Source: Chloroflexota bacterium
GTDB taxonomy: Bacteria > Chloroflexota > Anaerolineae > Anaerolineales > DRKV01
Direction of reading: 5' to 3'
NCBI GenBank assembly: GCA_011051635.1
Contig: DRKV01000284.1
Span: forward strand, 1-17,550
Length of the DNA: 17,550 nucleotides
Shown here: positions 1 through 6,443 of the stretch, piece after piece
How the letters are laid out: each line of letters opens with the position of its first letter
Position numbering within the stretch: the stretch's first letter is position 1
Position numbers and translations under genes: made by a program
Notes under the pieces: generated by a model
What the model saw: only the letters and a program-made list of their open reading frames with translations
Told to the model about the DNA's origin: nothing
The model's database searches: none

Positions 1-139
1 AATGGTCATGCCCGGCGACAACGTGAACATGGAAGTGGAACTCATCGTGCCTGTGGCGCTGGAGCAGGGTTCCAAGTTCGCTATCCGTGAAGGCGGCCTG
101 ACCGTTGGCGCAGGCGTCATCACCGAAATTCTCGATTAG
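1..139 (+). CDS. tuf: Translation elongation factor Tu, C-terminal fragment
   Basis: The window opens inside this gene. The frame starting at base 2 reads 45 codons to a TAG at 137-139. The product starts MVMPGDNVNMEVELIVPVAL and ends TVGAGVITEILD, which is the end of EF-Tu domain III; the run PGDNV..EVELI..VA and FAIREGG.TVGAGV is diagnostic. EF-Tu carries aminoacyl-tRNA to the ribosomal A site as a GTP complex in the cytoplasm. Only the last tenth or so of the protein is present, so the GTPase domain cannot be inspected. tuf directly before rpsJ is the usual junction of the str and S10 operons. The gap to rpsJ is only 12 bases, so the two are probably co-transcribed. Confidence 0.96.
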   Translation, partial: MVMPGDNVNMEVELIVPVALEQGSKFAIREGGLTVGAGVITEILD

Positions 140-151
140 GGTATAACCATC

Positions 152-460
152 ATGGCGAAACAGAAAATCCGCATCCGACTGAAAGCATACGACCACCGTG
201 TTTTGGACCAGTCTGCCAAGCGCATTGTGGATACCGCGGAACGCACCGGCGCCCGCGTGGTCGGCCCCGTGCCGCTCCCGACGAAAATCGAGCGCTTTAC
301 CGTGCGCCGCTCCACCTTCATTGACAAGGACTCGCACGAACACTTCGAGATTCGCACCCACAACCGCTTGATTGACGTTCTCGACCCGGATTCGAAAACG
401 ATTGACATGCTCATGCGCCTCAACCTGCCGGCGGGTGTGGACATCGAAATCAAAATCTGA
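152..460 (+). CDS. rpsJ: 30S ribosomal protein S10
   Basis: The product is 102 residues, the usual length for S10. The family signature is clear: VVGPVPLPTKIERFTVRRS near residues 36-54, followed by KDSHEHFEIRTHNRLIDV and a C-terminal LNLPAGVDIEIKI. S10 sits in the head of the small subunit, and in many bacteria also acts with NusB in transcription antitermination (family knowledge). The start ATG follows AGGG at 138-141, an average Shine-Dalgarno site about ten bases away. The segment STFIDKDSHEHFE is slightly divergent from the common SPHVNKDSREQFE wording. Unlike most S10 operons, rpsJ is separated from rplC by about 400 gene-free bases. Confidence 0.98.
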   Translation: MAKQKIRIRLKAYDHRVLDQSAKRIVDTAERTGARVVGPVPLPTKIERFTVRRSTFIDKDSHEHFEIRTHNRLIDVLDPDSKTIDMLMRLNLPAGVDIEIKI

Positions 461-474
461 ATTTGCGCTCTCGT

Positions 475-504
475 GCCTGCCAGGCTGTTCATCGCCTGGC
501 AGGC
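475..504 (+). promoter_or_regulatory. Perfect hairpin just after rpsJ (possible attenuator)
   Basis: Arms 475-485 (GCCTGCCAGGC) and 494-504 (GCCTGGCAGGC) are perfectly complementary over 11 base pairs around an 8-base loop, starting 15 bases after the rpsJ stop. The downstream sequence CGACTTTGTAAAAAGG has only a weak T tract, so it is not a textbook intrinsic terminator. It could be a pause or attenuation site, a processing or stability structure, or part of the leader RNA of rplC. Confidence 0.5.
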
Positions 505-525
505 CGACTTTGTAAAAAGGAAGAA

Positions 526-830
526 CACAAGGCTTGCCATTCAGGCGAGTTTGTGGTAAAAATTGCAATTGCGTGTCTGGCGGGAATTCCCCGCCATAAA
601 CGGGCGATACAAGAGTTTGTCTGTGCGCCAGCCGTTGACAACACCCCCTGCTTGGCAGCAGACAGACTGACTGTATCGTTGTACGGGATGATGCAGCCGA
701 AGCCCAGGCTGACAGTCCCTTGATGCTTTACTGTCTCTCATAGAAGCAGCAACCGGGCCTGTGGCTCACAGCGCAAGGGTATGCCGCCTTGTGTCTGTGA
801 GTTCTGTGTGTCTGTAAGCGGTAGAGACAG
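526..830 (+). promoter_or_regulatory. Structured intergenic RNA upstream of rplC (candidate leader)
   Basis: This fills most of the gene-free rpsJ-rplC gap (461-860). No convincing gene is seen in it. Complementary segments read by eye are: 526-530 with 551-555 enclosing 533-538 with 544-549; 578-584 with 590-596; 605-611 (CGATACA) with 672-678 (TGTATCG), enclosing 619-624 (GTCTGT) with 662-667 (ACAGAC); 711-716 (GACAGT) with 730-735 (ACTGTC); 731-738 (CTGTCTCT) with 823-830 (AGAGACAG); and nested in the latter a 14-pair hairpin, 765-778 with 787-801. Bases 731-735 can pair with either 711-715 or 826-830, so two folds exclude each other, as in a switch. S10 operons are classically autoregulated through leaders (L4 in E. 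coli), which makes this a candidate autoregulatory leader of rplC onward. The fold is not computed. Confidence 0.4.
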
Positions 831-860
831 GATGGCAATCTTGTTACAGAAAAGGAGATT

Positions 861-1499
861 GTGAAAGCAATGTTGAAAGGGCTGATTGGTAAAAAAGTTG
901 GCATGACCCAGATTTTCGATGAGAACGGGGCTGCTTTGCCCGTGACCATCATCGAGGCTGGGCCTTGCTTTGTCACCCAGGTGCGCACCACGGAAACCGA
1001 TGGATATTCCGCTGTGCAGTTGGGGTATGGCGAGACCAGGCCGAGCCGCCTGACGGGCGGTCAATTGGGGCATCTGAAACGCAACGAACTTCCCCCGTTG
1101 CGCTTTTTGCGCGAGTTCCGCGTCAAGAACCCCGAAGTCCAACCCGGCGACAAAGTGACGGTTGAAGTGTTCTCTCAGGGAGACTTCGTTGACGTCGTTG
1201 GCGTCAGCAAGGGGAAAGGCTTCCAGGGCGGCGTCAAGCGTCATGGCTTTAGAGGTGGACCGAAAACGCATGGTCAATCCGACCGGCAGCGTGCGCCCGG
1301 CTCCCGCGGGGCAGGTTCGACCCCCGGGCGGGTGTTCAAAGGGTCGCGCGGCCCCGGACACATGGGGAACCGCCGAGTGACGGCACAGCACCTCAAGGTC
1401 GTCTTCCTGGATACAGAACGCAACCTGATTGGGGTGCGCGGCGCGGTGCCCGGTCCGAAGGGCGGCATCGTGATGATTAAGGAGGCCCGAAAGGCCTAG
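861..1499 (+). CDS. rplC: 50S ribosomal protein L3
   Basis: L3 is an early assembly protein of the large subunit, contacting 23S rRNA near the peptidyl-transferase centre. The product starts MKAMLKGLIGKKVGMTQIFD and has the L3 core loop GGPKTHGQSDRQRAPGSRG, then TPGRVFKGSRGPGHMGNRRV and the end GAVPGPKGGIVMIKEARKA. Its 212 residues fit the family. The PGSRGAG segment differs from the common PGSIGA, a small local oddity in the loop that reaches inward. The start is uncertain: GTG 861 lies only 3 bases after GGAG (854-857), while ATG 870 lies 12 bases after it and would give the family-typical N-terminus MLKGLIGKK. It is the first gene after the structured gap and probably the first cistron of the downstream unit. 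Confidence 0.97.
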   Translation: MKAMLKGLIGKKVGMTQIFDENGAALPVTIIEAGPCFVTQVRTTETDGYSAVQLGYGETRPSRLTGGQLGHLKRNELPPLRFLREFRVKNPEVQPGDKVTVEVFSQGDFVDVVGVSKGKGFQGGVKRHGFRGGPKTHGQSDRQRAPGSRGAGSTPGRVFKGSRGPGHMGNRRVTAQHLKVVFLDTERNLIGVRGAVPGPKGGIVMIKEARKA

Positions 1500-1544
1500 C
1501 CCGCCCGTGGTGCGGAGACTTGTGGCAATTGGGAGCGAATAATC

Positions 1545-2177
1545 ATGGAAGTAGATGTCCTGAACATGCAAGGGGAGAAGGTACGCACGGTTGAATTGCC
1601 TGCGGCTATCTTCGAGGCCCCTGTGAATGTGGATGTGATGCACCAGGCCTATGTGCGCCAGATGGCGAACAAGCGCCTGGGAACACACAAGACGAAGAGC
1701 CGCGGGGAGGTCTCCGGTGGAGGCCGCAAACCCTGGCGGCAGAAAGGCACCGGGCGCGCCCGGCAAGGTTCTATCCGTGCGGCCCAGTGGGTTGGCGGCG
1801 GCAAGGTGCATACCCCCCGTCCGCGCGACTACAGCAAGCGCATGCCCAAAAAGATGCGCCGCGTCGCCCTGCGCTCCGCTCTGAGCGTCAAGGCCGCCGA
1901 GCAGGGCCTGGTGGTGGTAGAAGACCTGAGCGTGGAAGAACCCAAGACGCGTTTGATGGCGCAGGCATTGCAGCGGCTGGTCGGCGACGACTCGGCTCTG
2001 GTGCTCATCCCGGAAAAGAACGCCCAGTACGACGATGTGGCCCGCTCGACGCGCAATTTGCCCAACGCAAAAATTTTGCTGGCAACCTATTTGAACGTGC
2101 GCGATTTATTGGGCTACGACAAGGTCGTGATGCCGCTGGCGGCGCTGGATGTGATTGCCGGATATCTGGGACAATGA
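1545..2177 (+). CDS. rplD: 50S ribosomal protein L4
   Basis: The product is 210 residues. It has the L4 hallmark basic loop, KSRGEVSGGGRKPWRQKGTG then RARQGSIRAAQWVGGGKVHTP, which threads into the peptide exit tunnel, and the globular fold with VVVEDLSVEEPKTRLMAQ and NVRDLLGYDKVVMPLAAL. In E. coli, L4 also represses its own S10 operon by acting on the leader RNA, so it is a candidate effector for the structured region before rplC; that is inference. ATG 1545 is supported by GGGAG at 1531-1535 with 9 bases of spacing. A later in-frame ATG at 1566 is less well placed. The stop overlaps the Shine-Dalgarno site of rplW. Confidence 0.98.
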   Translation: MEVDVLNMQGEKVRTVELPAAIFEAPVNVDVMHQAYVRQMANKRLGTHKTKSRGEVSGGGRKPWRQKGTGRARQGSIRAAQWVGGGKVHTPRPRDYSKRMPKKMRRVALRSALSVKAAEQGLVVVEDLSVEEPKTRLMAQALQRLVGDDSALVLIPEKNAQYDDVARSTRNLPNAKILLATYLNVRDLLGYDKVVMPLAALDVIAGYLGQ

Positions 2178-2187
2178 GGAGACAGGT

Positions 2188-2490
2188 ATGATTACAATTT
2201 ACGATATCCTTCGCCGTCCTATCATCACCGAGAAGTCGAACTACCAGAGCGGCAAGTTGAACCAGTACGTTTTTGAAGTGGCTTCCAAAGCCACCAAGAC
2301 GATGGTCAAGGACGCCGTGGAGCAGTTGTTCGATGTCAAGGTGGAACGGGTAAACATCATCAACGTGGCCCCCAAGCAGTCGCAAAATCGGGTGAACCGC
2401 CAGTTGCGGGTTCGCCGTCGCGGCTACAAGAAAGCAATTATAACCCTGGCCCCCGGGGATTCCATTGACGTGTTCGAAGGGGTGAAGTAA
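2188..2490 (+). CDS. rplW: 50S ribosomal protein L23
   Basis: L23 sits at the exit of the nascent-peptide tunnel, where trigger factor, SRP and the Sec translocon dock. The product is 100 residues, starts MITIYDILRRPIITEKSNYQ and contains KLNQYVFEVASKATKTMVKD and VERVNIINVAP, with the basic loop RQLRVRRRGYKKAI. An in-frame ATG exists upstream at 2155 inside rplD. The start at 2188 is chosen because GAGGAG (2176-2181) is 6 bases before it and because the family starts here. The TAA stop shares its last A with the ATG of rplB (TAATG), so the two are probably translationally coupled. Confidence 0.98.
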   Translation: MITIYDILRRPIITEKSNYQSGKLNQYVFEVASKATKTMVKDAVEQLFDVKVERVNIINVAPKQSQNRVNRQLRVRRRGYKKAIITLAPGDSIDVFEGVK

Positions 2491-3326
2491 TGGGTATCAA
2501 AAAGTATAAACCGGTTACTCCCGGTCTGCGCGGCATGACCGGATACACATTCGACGAAATCACCAAGACCAAACCGGAGCGCAGTCTGGTCATCCCCAAG
2601 CGTCAGCGGGGCGGGCGCAACGCCCAGGGGCGCGTGACGGTACGCCATCGCGGCGGTGGACACCGCCGCAAAATCCGCCTGGTGGATTTCAAACGCGATA
2701 AGCGCGGCATTCCCGCTCGCGTGGCCGCTATCGAATACGACCCCAACCGCACGGCCCGTCTGGCGCTGCTCTTCTACGCCGATGGCGAGAAGCGCTACAT
2801 CTTGGCTCCGGTGGGGCTGCGGGTTGGCGACACCGTCATGGCCGGCCCTGAGGCGGAAATCCGCCCCGGCAACAGTCTGCCCATCAGCAACATCCCCGTC
2901 GGGACGATGATTCACAACATCGAACTGTACGAAGGACGCGGCGGACAACTGGTACGCTCGGCGGGAGCATCCGCCCAACTGATGGCGAAAGAAGGCAATT
3001 ACGCTCAGGTGCGTCTGCCTTCCGGTGAGGTGCGCCTCATCCGCCAGGTGTGCTACGCCACCATCGGGCAGGTTGGCAACGTGGAACACGGCAACATCAA
3101 ACTGGGCAAAGCGGGACGCAAACGCCACCTGGGCATCCGCCCGACGGTGCGCGGTTCTGCCATGAACCCCAACGACCACCCCCACGGCGGTGGTGAAGGC
3201 CGTCAGCCTATCGGTATGCCAGGGCCGAAAAGCCCCTGGGGTAAGCCTACCCTGGGGTACAAGACCCGCCGCAACAAGCGTACGGACAAGTACATCGTTC
3301 GCCGGCGCCGCAAGAAACGCCGCTAA
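2490..3326 (+). CDS. rplB: 50S ribosomal protein L2
   Basis: L2 is a primary 23S rRNA-binding protein needed for subunit association and peptidyl-transferase assembly. The product is 278 residues, close to the usual 275. Recognisable blocks are GRVTVRHRGGGHRRKIRLVD around residues 47-66, the SH3-like middle domain (YILAPVGLRVGDTVMAGPEAEI), and the C-terminal block MNPNDHPHGGGEGR. His230 in this block corresponds to the conserved functional histidine (His229 in E. coli). The C-terminus is strongly basic (RRRRKKRR). Its ATG overlaps the rplW stop by one base. Confidence 0.99.
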   Translation: MGIKKYKPVTPGLRGMTGYTFDEITKTKPERSLVIPKRQRGGRNAQGRVTVRHRGGGHRRKIRLVDFKRDKRGIPARVAAIEYDPNRTARLALLFYADGEKRYILAPVGLRVGDTVMAGPEAEIRPGNSLPISNIPVGTMIHNIELYEGRGGQLVRSAGASAQLMAKEGNYAQVRLPSGEVRLIRQVCYATIGQVGNVEHGNIKLGKAGRKRHLGIRPTVRGSAMNPNDHPHGGGEGRQPIGMPGPKSPWGKPTLGYKTRRNKRTDKYIVRRRRKKRR

Positions 3327-3373
3327 ATTCATCGGTTATCGAAACCGGAACTGAAAGAAACTGGAGACGAGAA

Positions 3374-3649
3374 ATGGGACGTTCTCTGAAAAAAGGGCCG
3401 TATGTAGCCCCGAAGTTGCTCAAGAAAATCGAAATGATGAACGAACGCGGCGAAAAGAAGGTCATCCGTACCTGGAGCCGCGCAAGCGTCATCTTTCCGC
3501 AGATGGTAGGGCACACTATCGCCGTGCATGATGGTCGCCGTCATGTGCCGATTTACATCACCGAGAACATGGTCGGCCACCGCCTGGGTGAGTTTGCCCC
3601 TACCCGTACCTTCCGCGGTCACATCGTGGACAAGAAAAAGAAGAGGTAA
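3374..3649 (+). CDS. rpsS: 30S ribosomal protein S19
   Basis: S19 lies in the head of the small subunit, pairs with S13, and contacts the A-site tRNA region. The product is 91 residues and typical throughout: MGRSLKKGPYVAPKLLKKIE, then TWSRASVIFPQMVGHTIAVH and MVGHRLGEFAPTRTFRGH, with a lysine-rich end. ATG 3374 follows GGAG (3363-3366) with 7 bases between. The 47-base gap after rplB holds only a 5-pair hairpin (CGGTT 3333-3337 with AACCG 3343-3347). Order rplB-rpsS-rplV-rpsC is canonical. Confidence 0.98.
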   Translation: MGRSLKKGPYVAPKLLKKIEMMNERGEKKVIRTWSRASVIFPQMVGHTIAVHDGRRHVPIYITENMVGHRLGEFAPTRTFRGHIVDKKKKR

Positions 3650-3655
3650 TCAGCC

Positions 3656-4006
3656 ATGGAAGGAATCGAGGATATTCGTGCTGTTGCCCGCTACATCCCC
3701 ATCTCGGCGCAGAAAGCGCGCCTGGTGGTGGATTTGGTGCGGGGTAAAGACGTGCAAGAGGCGCTGGACATCCTGCGCTTTGCCAACCGACGGGCTGCTA
3801 AACCGGTAGCCAAGGTGATTACCTCCGCGATTGCCAACGCCGAGGAGAACTTTGGCCTCAACCGCGACGACCTGTACATCCATCGCATCTTTGCCGATGA
3901 AGCCCCCACCCGCAAATGGCGGCGCTTTGGTGCGCGGGGCCGTTTCAAGCCGATTTTGCGCCGCAGTTCTCATATCACTGTTATCCTGCGGGAGCGGGAG
4001 GCTTAA
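3656..4006 (+). CDS. rplV: 50S ribosomal protein L22
   Basis: L22 lines the nascent-peptide tunnel with L4; its extended beta-hairpin is a known site of macrolide resistance changes. The product is 116 residues. It has the family core ARYIPISAQKARLVVDLVRG, then KPVAKVITSAIANAEENFGL, and the hairpin-to-end segment FADEAPTRKWRRFGARGRFK followed by SSHITVILRE. Nothing is missing. It starts 6 bases after the rpsS stop, so coupling to rpsS is likely. Confidence 0.98.
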   Translation: MEGIEDIRAVARYIPISAQKARLVVDLVRGKDVQEALDILRFANRRAAKPVAKVITSAIANAEENFGLNRDDLYIHRIFADEAPTRKWRRFGARGRFKPILRRSSHITVILREREA

Positions 4007-4011
4007 CCGTC

Positions 4012-4031
4012 ATTCTGCCAGCGGGCAGAGT
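4012..4031 (+). promoter_or_regulatory. Small hairpin in the rplV-rpsC gap
   Basis: Arms ATTCTGCC (4012-4019) and GGCAGAGT (4024-4031) pair over eight positions, one of them a G-T wobble, around the tetraloop AGCG. It ends 14 bases before the rpsC Shine-Dalgarno sequence CAGGAG (4046-4051). It has no T tract, so termination is unlikely. Its CTGCC/GGCAG arms resemble hairpins after rpsJ and before rpsE. Confidence 0.4.
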
Positions 4032-4056
4032 GCAAAGAGAGACATCAGGAGTTCAT

Positions 4057-4737
4057 ATGGGTCGCAAAGTTCATCCGATTGGATTTCGTCTGAAAATCAA
4101 CAAAACATGGGAAGGCCGTTGGTACGCGGAAGGCGAACAGTATGTTGACCAGTTGCACCAGGATTTTCAAATCCGCGAACTGGTACGCACTTACACCCCT
4201 CGCGCCGGTGTCTCCCGTGTGGAAATCGAGCGCTTCCCCGGCAAAATCAAAATCATCGCCCACACTGCCAAACCCGGTGTGTTGATTGGCCGCAAGGGCG
4301 AAAACGTCAAGGGATTGCGCCAGAAGTTGGGGAAGATGTTCCCCAACAAAAAGGTAGACCTGGACATCAAGGAAATCAAGAATCCCGACCTGGATGCCCA
4401 CCTGGTTGCGGTCAACATCGCCGACCAGATTGAGCGGCGCATCAGTTTCCAGCGCGCTATGAAGCGGGCTATCCAGCAGGCCATGCGCCAGGGCGCCAAA
4501 GGCATCCGCATTGAGGTGGCCGGCCGCCTTTCCGGAGCAGAGATGGCTCGCACTGTCTCCATGCGTGAAGGCCGGGTGCCGCGCCAAACCCTGCGCGCCG
4601 ACATTGATTATGCGCTCGCCGAAGCCCGCACCACTTACGGCCAAATCGGCATCAAGGTCTGGATTTACAAAGGCGACGTATTGCCCGAAGCGGAAGAGAA
4701 AATGGCCGCCACGGATGGCGTGTACGTGAGCAAATAA
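4057..4737 (+). CDS. rpsC: 30S ribosomal protein S3
   Basis: S3 forms part of the mRNA entry channel on the small-subunit head. The product is 226 residues. It begins MGRKVHPIGFRLKINKTWEG, includes a KH RNA-binding domain with GRKG at residues 78-81 (GVLIGRKGENVKGLRQKL), and has the C-terminal S3 domain RIEVAGRLSGAEMARTVSMR, then REGRVPRQTLRADIDYALAE and GIKVWIYKGD. An open frame continues upstream into rplV, but ATG 4057 is the start because CAGGAG (4046-4051) is 5 bases ahead and the family begins MG(R/Q)K(V/I)HP. Confidence 0.98.
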   Translation: MGRKVHPIGFRLKINKTWEGRWYAEGEQYVDQLHQDFQIRELVRTYTPRAGVSRVEIERFPGKIKIIAHTAKPGVLIGRKGENVKGLRQKLGKMFPNKKVDLDIKEIKNPDLDAHLVAVNIADQIERRISFQRAMKRAIQQAMRQGAKGIRIEVAGRLSGAEMARTVSMREGRVPRQTLRADIDYALAEARTTYGQIGIKVWIYKGDVLPEAEEKMAATDGVYVSK

Positions 4738-4789
4738 AGTTTCCCGGCGTGCATGAAGCATGTCGGATGCACACTGAGAGGTATGCATT

Positions 4790-5209
4790 ATGTTGATGCC
4801 AAAACGTATCAAATACCGCAAGCAAATGCGCGGGCGGATGAAAGGGAAAGCCAGCCGTGGCGCGGAGGTGCATTTTGGCGAGTACGGCCTGCAGGCACTC
4901 GAACCGGGGTGGGTGACCGCCCGTCAAATCGAGGCTGCTCGCCGCGCCATCGTGCGCACCATGAAACGCCGCGGCAAGGTGTGGATTCGCATCTTTCCCG
5001 ACAAGCCCGTTACCAAGCGCGCCGCCGAATCCCGCATGGGGAAGGGGAAAGGCAGCGTGGAGTTTTGGGTAGCGGTCGTCAAGCCGGGGCGGATTATGTT
5101 TGAGGTGGGCGGCGTGCCCGAAGATGTGGCCCGCGAGGCTTTGCGTCTTGCCTCTTACAAACTGGCTATCTCCACGAAAATCGTGACTCGCCCGGAAGAA
5201 GGAGAGTAA
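4790..5209 (+). CDS. rplP: 50S ribosomal protein L16
   Basis: L16 binds 23S rRNA near the A-site tRNA elbow and is a late assembly protein. The product is 139 residues, starting MLMPKRIKYRKQMRGRMKGK, with GEYGLQALEPGWVTARQIEA and RAAESRMGKGKGSVEFWVAV in the order expected for L16. ATG 4790 follows AGAGG (4777-4781) by 8 bases. The 52-base gap from rpsC contains a weak inverted repeat (GTGCAT 4749-4754 with ATGCAC 4767-4772) that I do not assign a role. The following gene starts three bases after the stop. Confidence 0.98.
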   Translation: MLMPKRIKYRKQMRGRMKGKASRGAEVHFGEYGLQALEPGWVTARQIEAARRAIVRTMKRRGKVWIRIFPDKPVTKRAAESRMGKGKGSVEFWVAVVKPGRIMFEVGGVPEDVAREALRLASYKLAISTKIVTRPEEGE

Positions 5210-5212
5210 GCC

Positions 5213-5431
5213 ATGCAGTTGAAAATCTCGGAAATTCGCGCTATGTCTTTGCCTGAGATTCAGGCCCGGTTGAGCGATGCTCGCGAGGAACTGATGAAAC
5301 TGCGTTTTCAGCAGGCCACCGGCGAACTCACCGATACCTCGCAAATCCGAAAAACCCGCCGCACGATTGCGCGCCTGTTGACGGTGCTGAACGAGCACGA
5401 ACGTGCGGAGCAGATGGAAGGTGAAGCATGA
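5213..5431 (+). CDS. rpmC: 50S ribosomal protein L29
   Basis: L29 is a small two-helix protein at the tunnel exit next to L23. The product is 72 residues, slightly longer than the common 63-68. It has the core LKISEIRAMSLPEIQARLSD, then REELMKLRFQQATGELTDTS and IRKTRRTIARLLTVLNE, and ends in a glutamate-rich tail. It starts 3 bases after rplP, with GGAGAG (5201-5206) inside the end of rplP as Shine-Dalgarno. Its stop overlaps the rpsQ start by four bases (ATGA, 5428-5431), a classic coupling arrangement. Confidence 0.97.
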   Translation: MQLKISEIRAMSLPEIQARLSDAREELMKLRFQQATGELTDTSQIRKTRRTIARLLTVLNEHERAEQMEGEA

Positions 5432-5700
5432 ACAAACGTCGCCGCTTGGAAGGTGTCGTAACTAGCGACAAAATGCAGAAGACCGTCGTGGTGGAAATCA
5501 GCCGCTCTTACCGCCACCCCTTGTACGGCAAGGTGGTGCATCAGGAGAAACGGGTGATGGCGCATGACGAGTTGGGTTGCCAGATTGGCGACCGCGTGCG
5601 TGTGGTGGAGAGCCGTCCGCTCTCCCGCCGCAAGCGCTGGGTTGTCGAAGAAATCCTGGAACGCAGACTCGGGGCCAACGACCCCGGTGTGGAGGCCTGA
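5428..5700 (+). CDS. rpsQ: 30S ribosomal protein S17
   Basis: S17 is an OB-fold protein and a primary binder of the 16S rRNA 5' domain. The product is 90 residues: MNKRRRLEGVVTSDKMQKTV, then SRSYRHPLYGKVVHQEKRVM, and the signature ESRPLSRRKRWVV at residues 61-73. The end (ERRLGANDPGVEA) is a short extension beyond the conserved core. It overlaps rpmC by four bases, and its own last codons contain GGAGG, the Shine-Dalgarno of rplN. Confidence 0.97.
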   Translation: MNKRRRLEGVVTSDKMQKTVVVEISRSYRHPLYGKVVHQEKRVMAHDELGCQIGDRVRVVESRPLSRRKRWVVEEILERRLGANDPGVEA

Positions 5701-5702
5701 TT

Positions 5703-6074
5703 ATGATTCAGCATGAATCCCGTTTGAAGGTAGCCGATAACACCGGCGCACGCGAACTGCTGGTCATCCATGTCCTGGGAGGCTCCCGCCGCCGCTATGC
5801 GCGGGTAGGCGATATCGTCGTGGCGACGGTCAAGGCCGCCGCTCCGCAAGGTTCCGTCAAGAAGAGCGATATTGTGCGTGCCGTTATCGTGCGCACCAGC
5901 AAGGAATGGCGCCGCGAAGACGGCTCTCACATCCGCTTTGACGACAACGCCGCCGTCATACTGGATACCGACGGACGCAATCCCAAGGGCAGCCGTATTT
6001 TCGGGCCGGTAGCGCGCGAATTGCGTGAAAAAGGCTTTATGAAAATCGTCTCGCTGGCCCCCGAGGTGCTCTAG
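5703..6074 (+). CDS. rplN: 50S ribosomal protein L14
   Basis: L14 lies at the subunit interface and forms intersubunit bridges; it is also the docking site of the silencing factor RsfS (family knowledge). The product is 123 residues, starting MIQHESRLKVADNTGARELL, with GSRRRYARVGDIVVATVKAA, then VKKSDIVRAVIVRTSKEWRR and IFGPVARELREKGFMKIVSL. An open frame extends back into rpsQ, but ATG 5703 is preceded by GGAGG (5691-5695) at 7 bases and matches the family start (MIQ). Confidence 0.98.
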   Translation: MIQHESRLKVADNTGARELLVIHVLGGSRRRYARVGDIVVATVKAAAPQGSVKKSDIVRAVIVRTSKEWRREDGSHIRFDDNAAVILDTDGRNPKGSRIFGPVARELREKGFMKIVSLAPEVL

Positions 6075-6100
6075 CGAGCAGAAACAGGAGTACAGTAGCC

Positions 6101-6424
6101 GTGAAAGTAAAAATCCGTAAAGGCGATACTGTCGAAGTGATTGCCGGCCGCGACAAGTACAAGCGCGGTGAGGTCATCAAAGTGCTGCCGAACGAGCGTC
6201 GTGTTGTAGTGCAGGGCGTCAACATTCGCAAGAAGCACCAGAGCGAGATTCAGGCGCAGGGACGCAACCTGCAGCCGGGCATCATCGAATTCGAAGGCCC
6301 GATTGACATCTCCAATGTGATGTTGGTGTGTCCCTCCTGCGACGAACCGACGCGCGTGAAAATCCAGCGCGAAGTAGACCGTGTAGCCCGCATTTGCAAA
6401 AAATGCGGGGCTGAAATAGCGTAG
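6101..6424 (+). CDS. rplX: 50S ribosomal protein L24, zinc-ribbon type
   Basis: L24 initiates large-subunit assembly and sits by the tunnel exit. The product is 107 residues. It begins with a KOW motif (KIRKGDTVEVIAGRDKYKRG, residues 4-23) and continues RRVVVQGVNIRKKHQ. The C-terminal part has CPSC at residues 77-80 and CKKC at 99-102, a CxxC...CxxC pair able to bind zinc. This form is known in many L24 proteins, whereas E. coli L24 lacks it. The start is GTG 6101 with CAGGAG at 6085-6090, ten bases before it. The 26-base gap after rplN shows nothing notable. Confidence 0.97.
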   Translation: MKVKIRKGDTVEVIAGRDKYKRGEVIKVLPNERRVVVQGVNIRKKHQSEIQAQGRNLQPGIIEFEGPIDISNVMLVCPSCDEPTRVKIQREVDRVARICKKCGAEIA

Positions 6425-6443
6425 GCACTGGGAGCGATTAGAG

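Noticed and set aside
635..640. Perfect -35 hexamer TTGACA before rplC
   Set aside because: No -10-like hexamer occurs 15-19 bases downstream, so a promoter here is not supported.
463..723. 86-codon open frame in the rpsJ-rplC gap
   Set aside because: It starts at a weak codon with no ribosome-binding site, its translation is unlike any family I know, and it runs through several perfect inverted repeats better explained as RNA structure.
738..1811. 357-codon open frame on the minus strand
   Set aside because: It lies antisense to rplC and rplD, which are unmistakable; GC-rich coding DNA commonly leaves long open frames on the other strand. The same applies to 9321-10799 and 14068-15792.
3916..4056. 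47-residue N-terminal extension of S3
   Set aside because: It overlaps the end of rplV; ATG 4057 has a good ribosome-binding site and the family-typical first residues.
4749..4772. GTGCAT/ATGCAC inverted repeat before rplP
   Set aside because: Only 6 pairs with a 12-base loop; too weak to claim a role.
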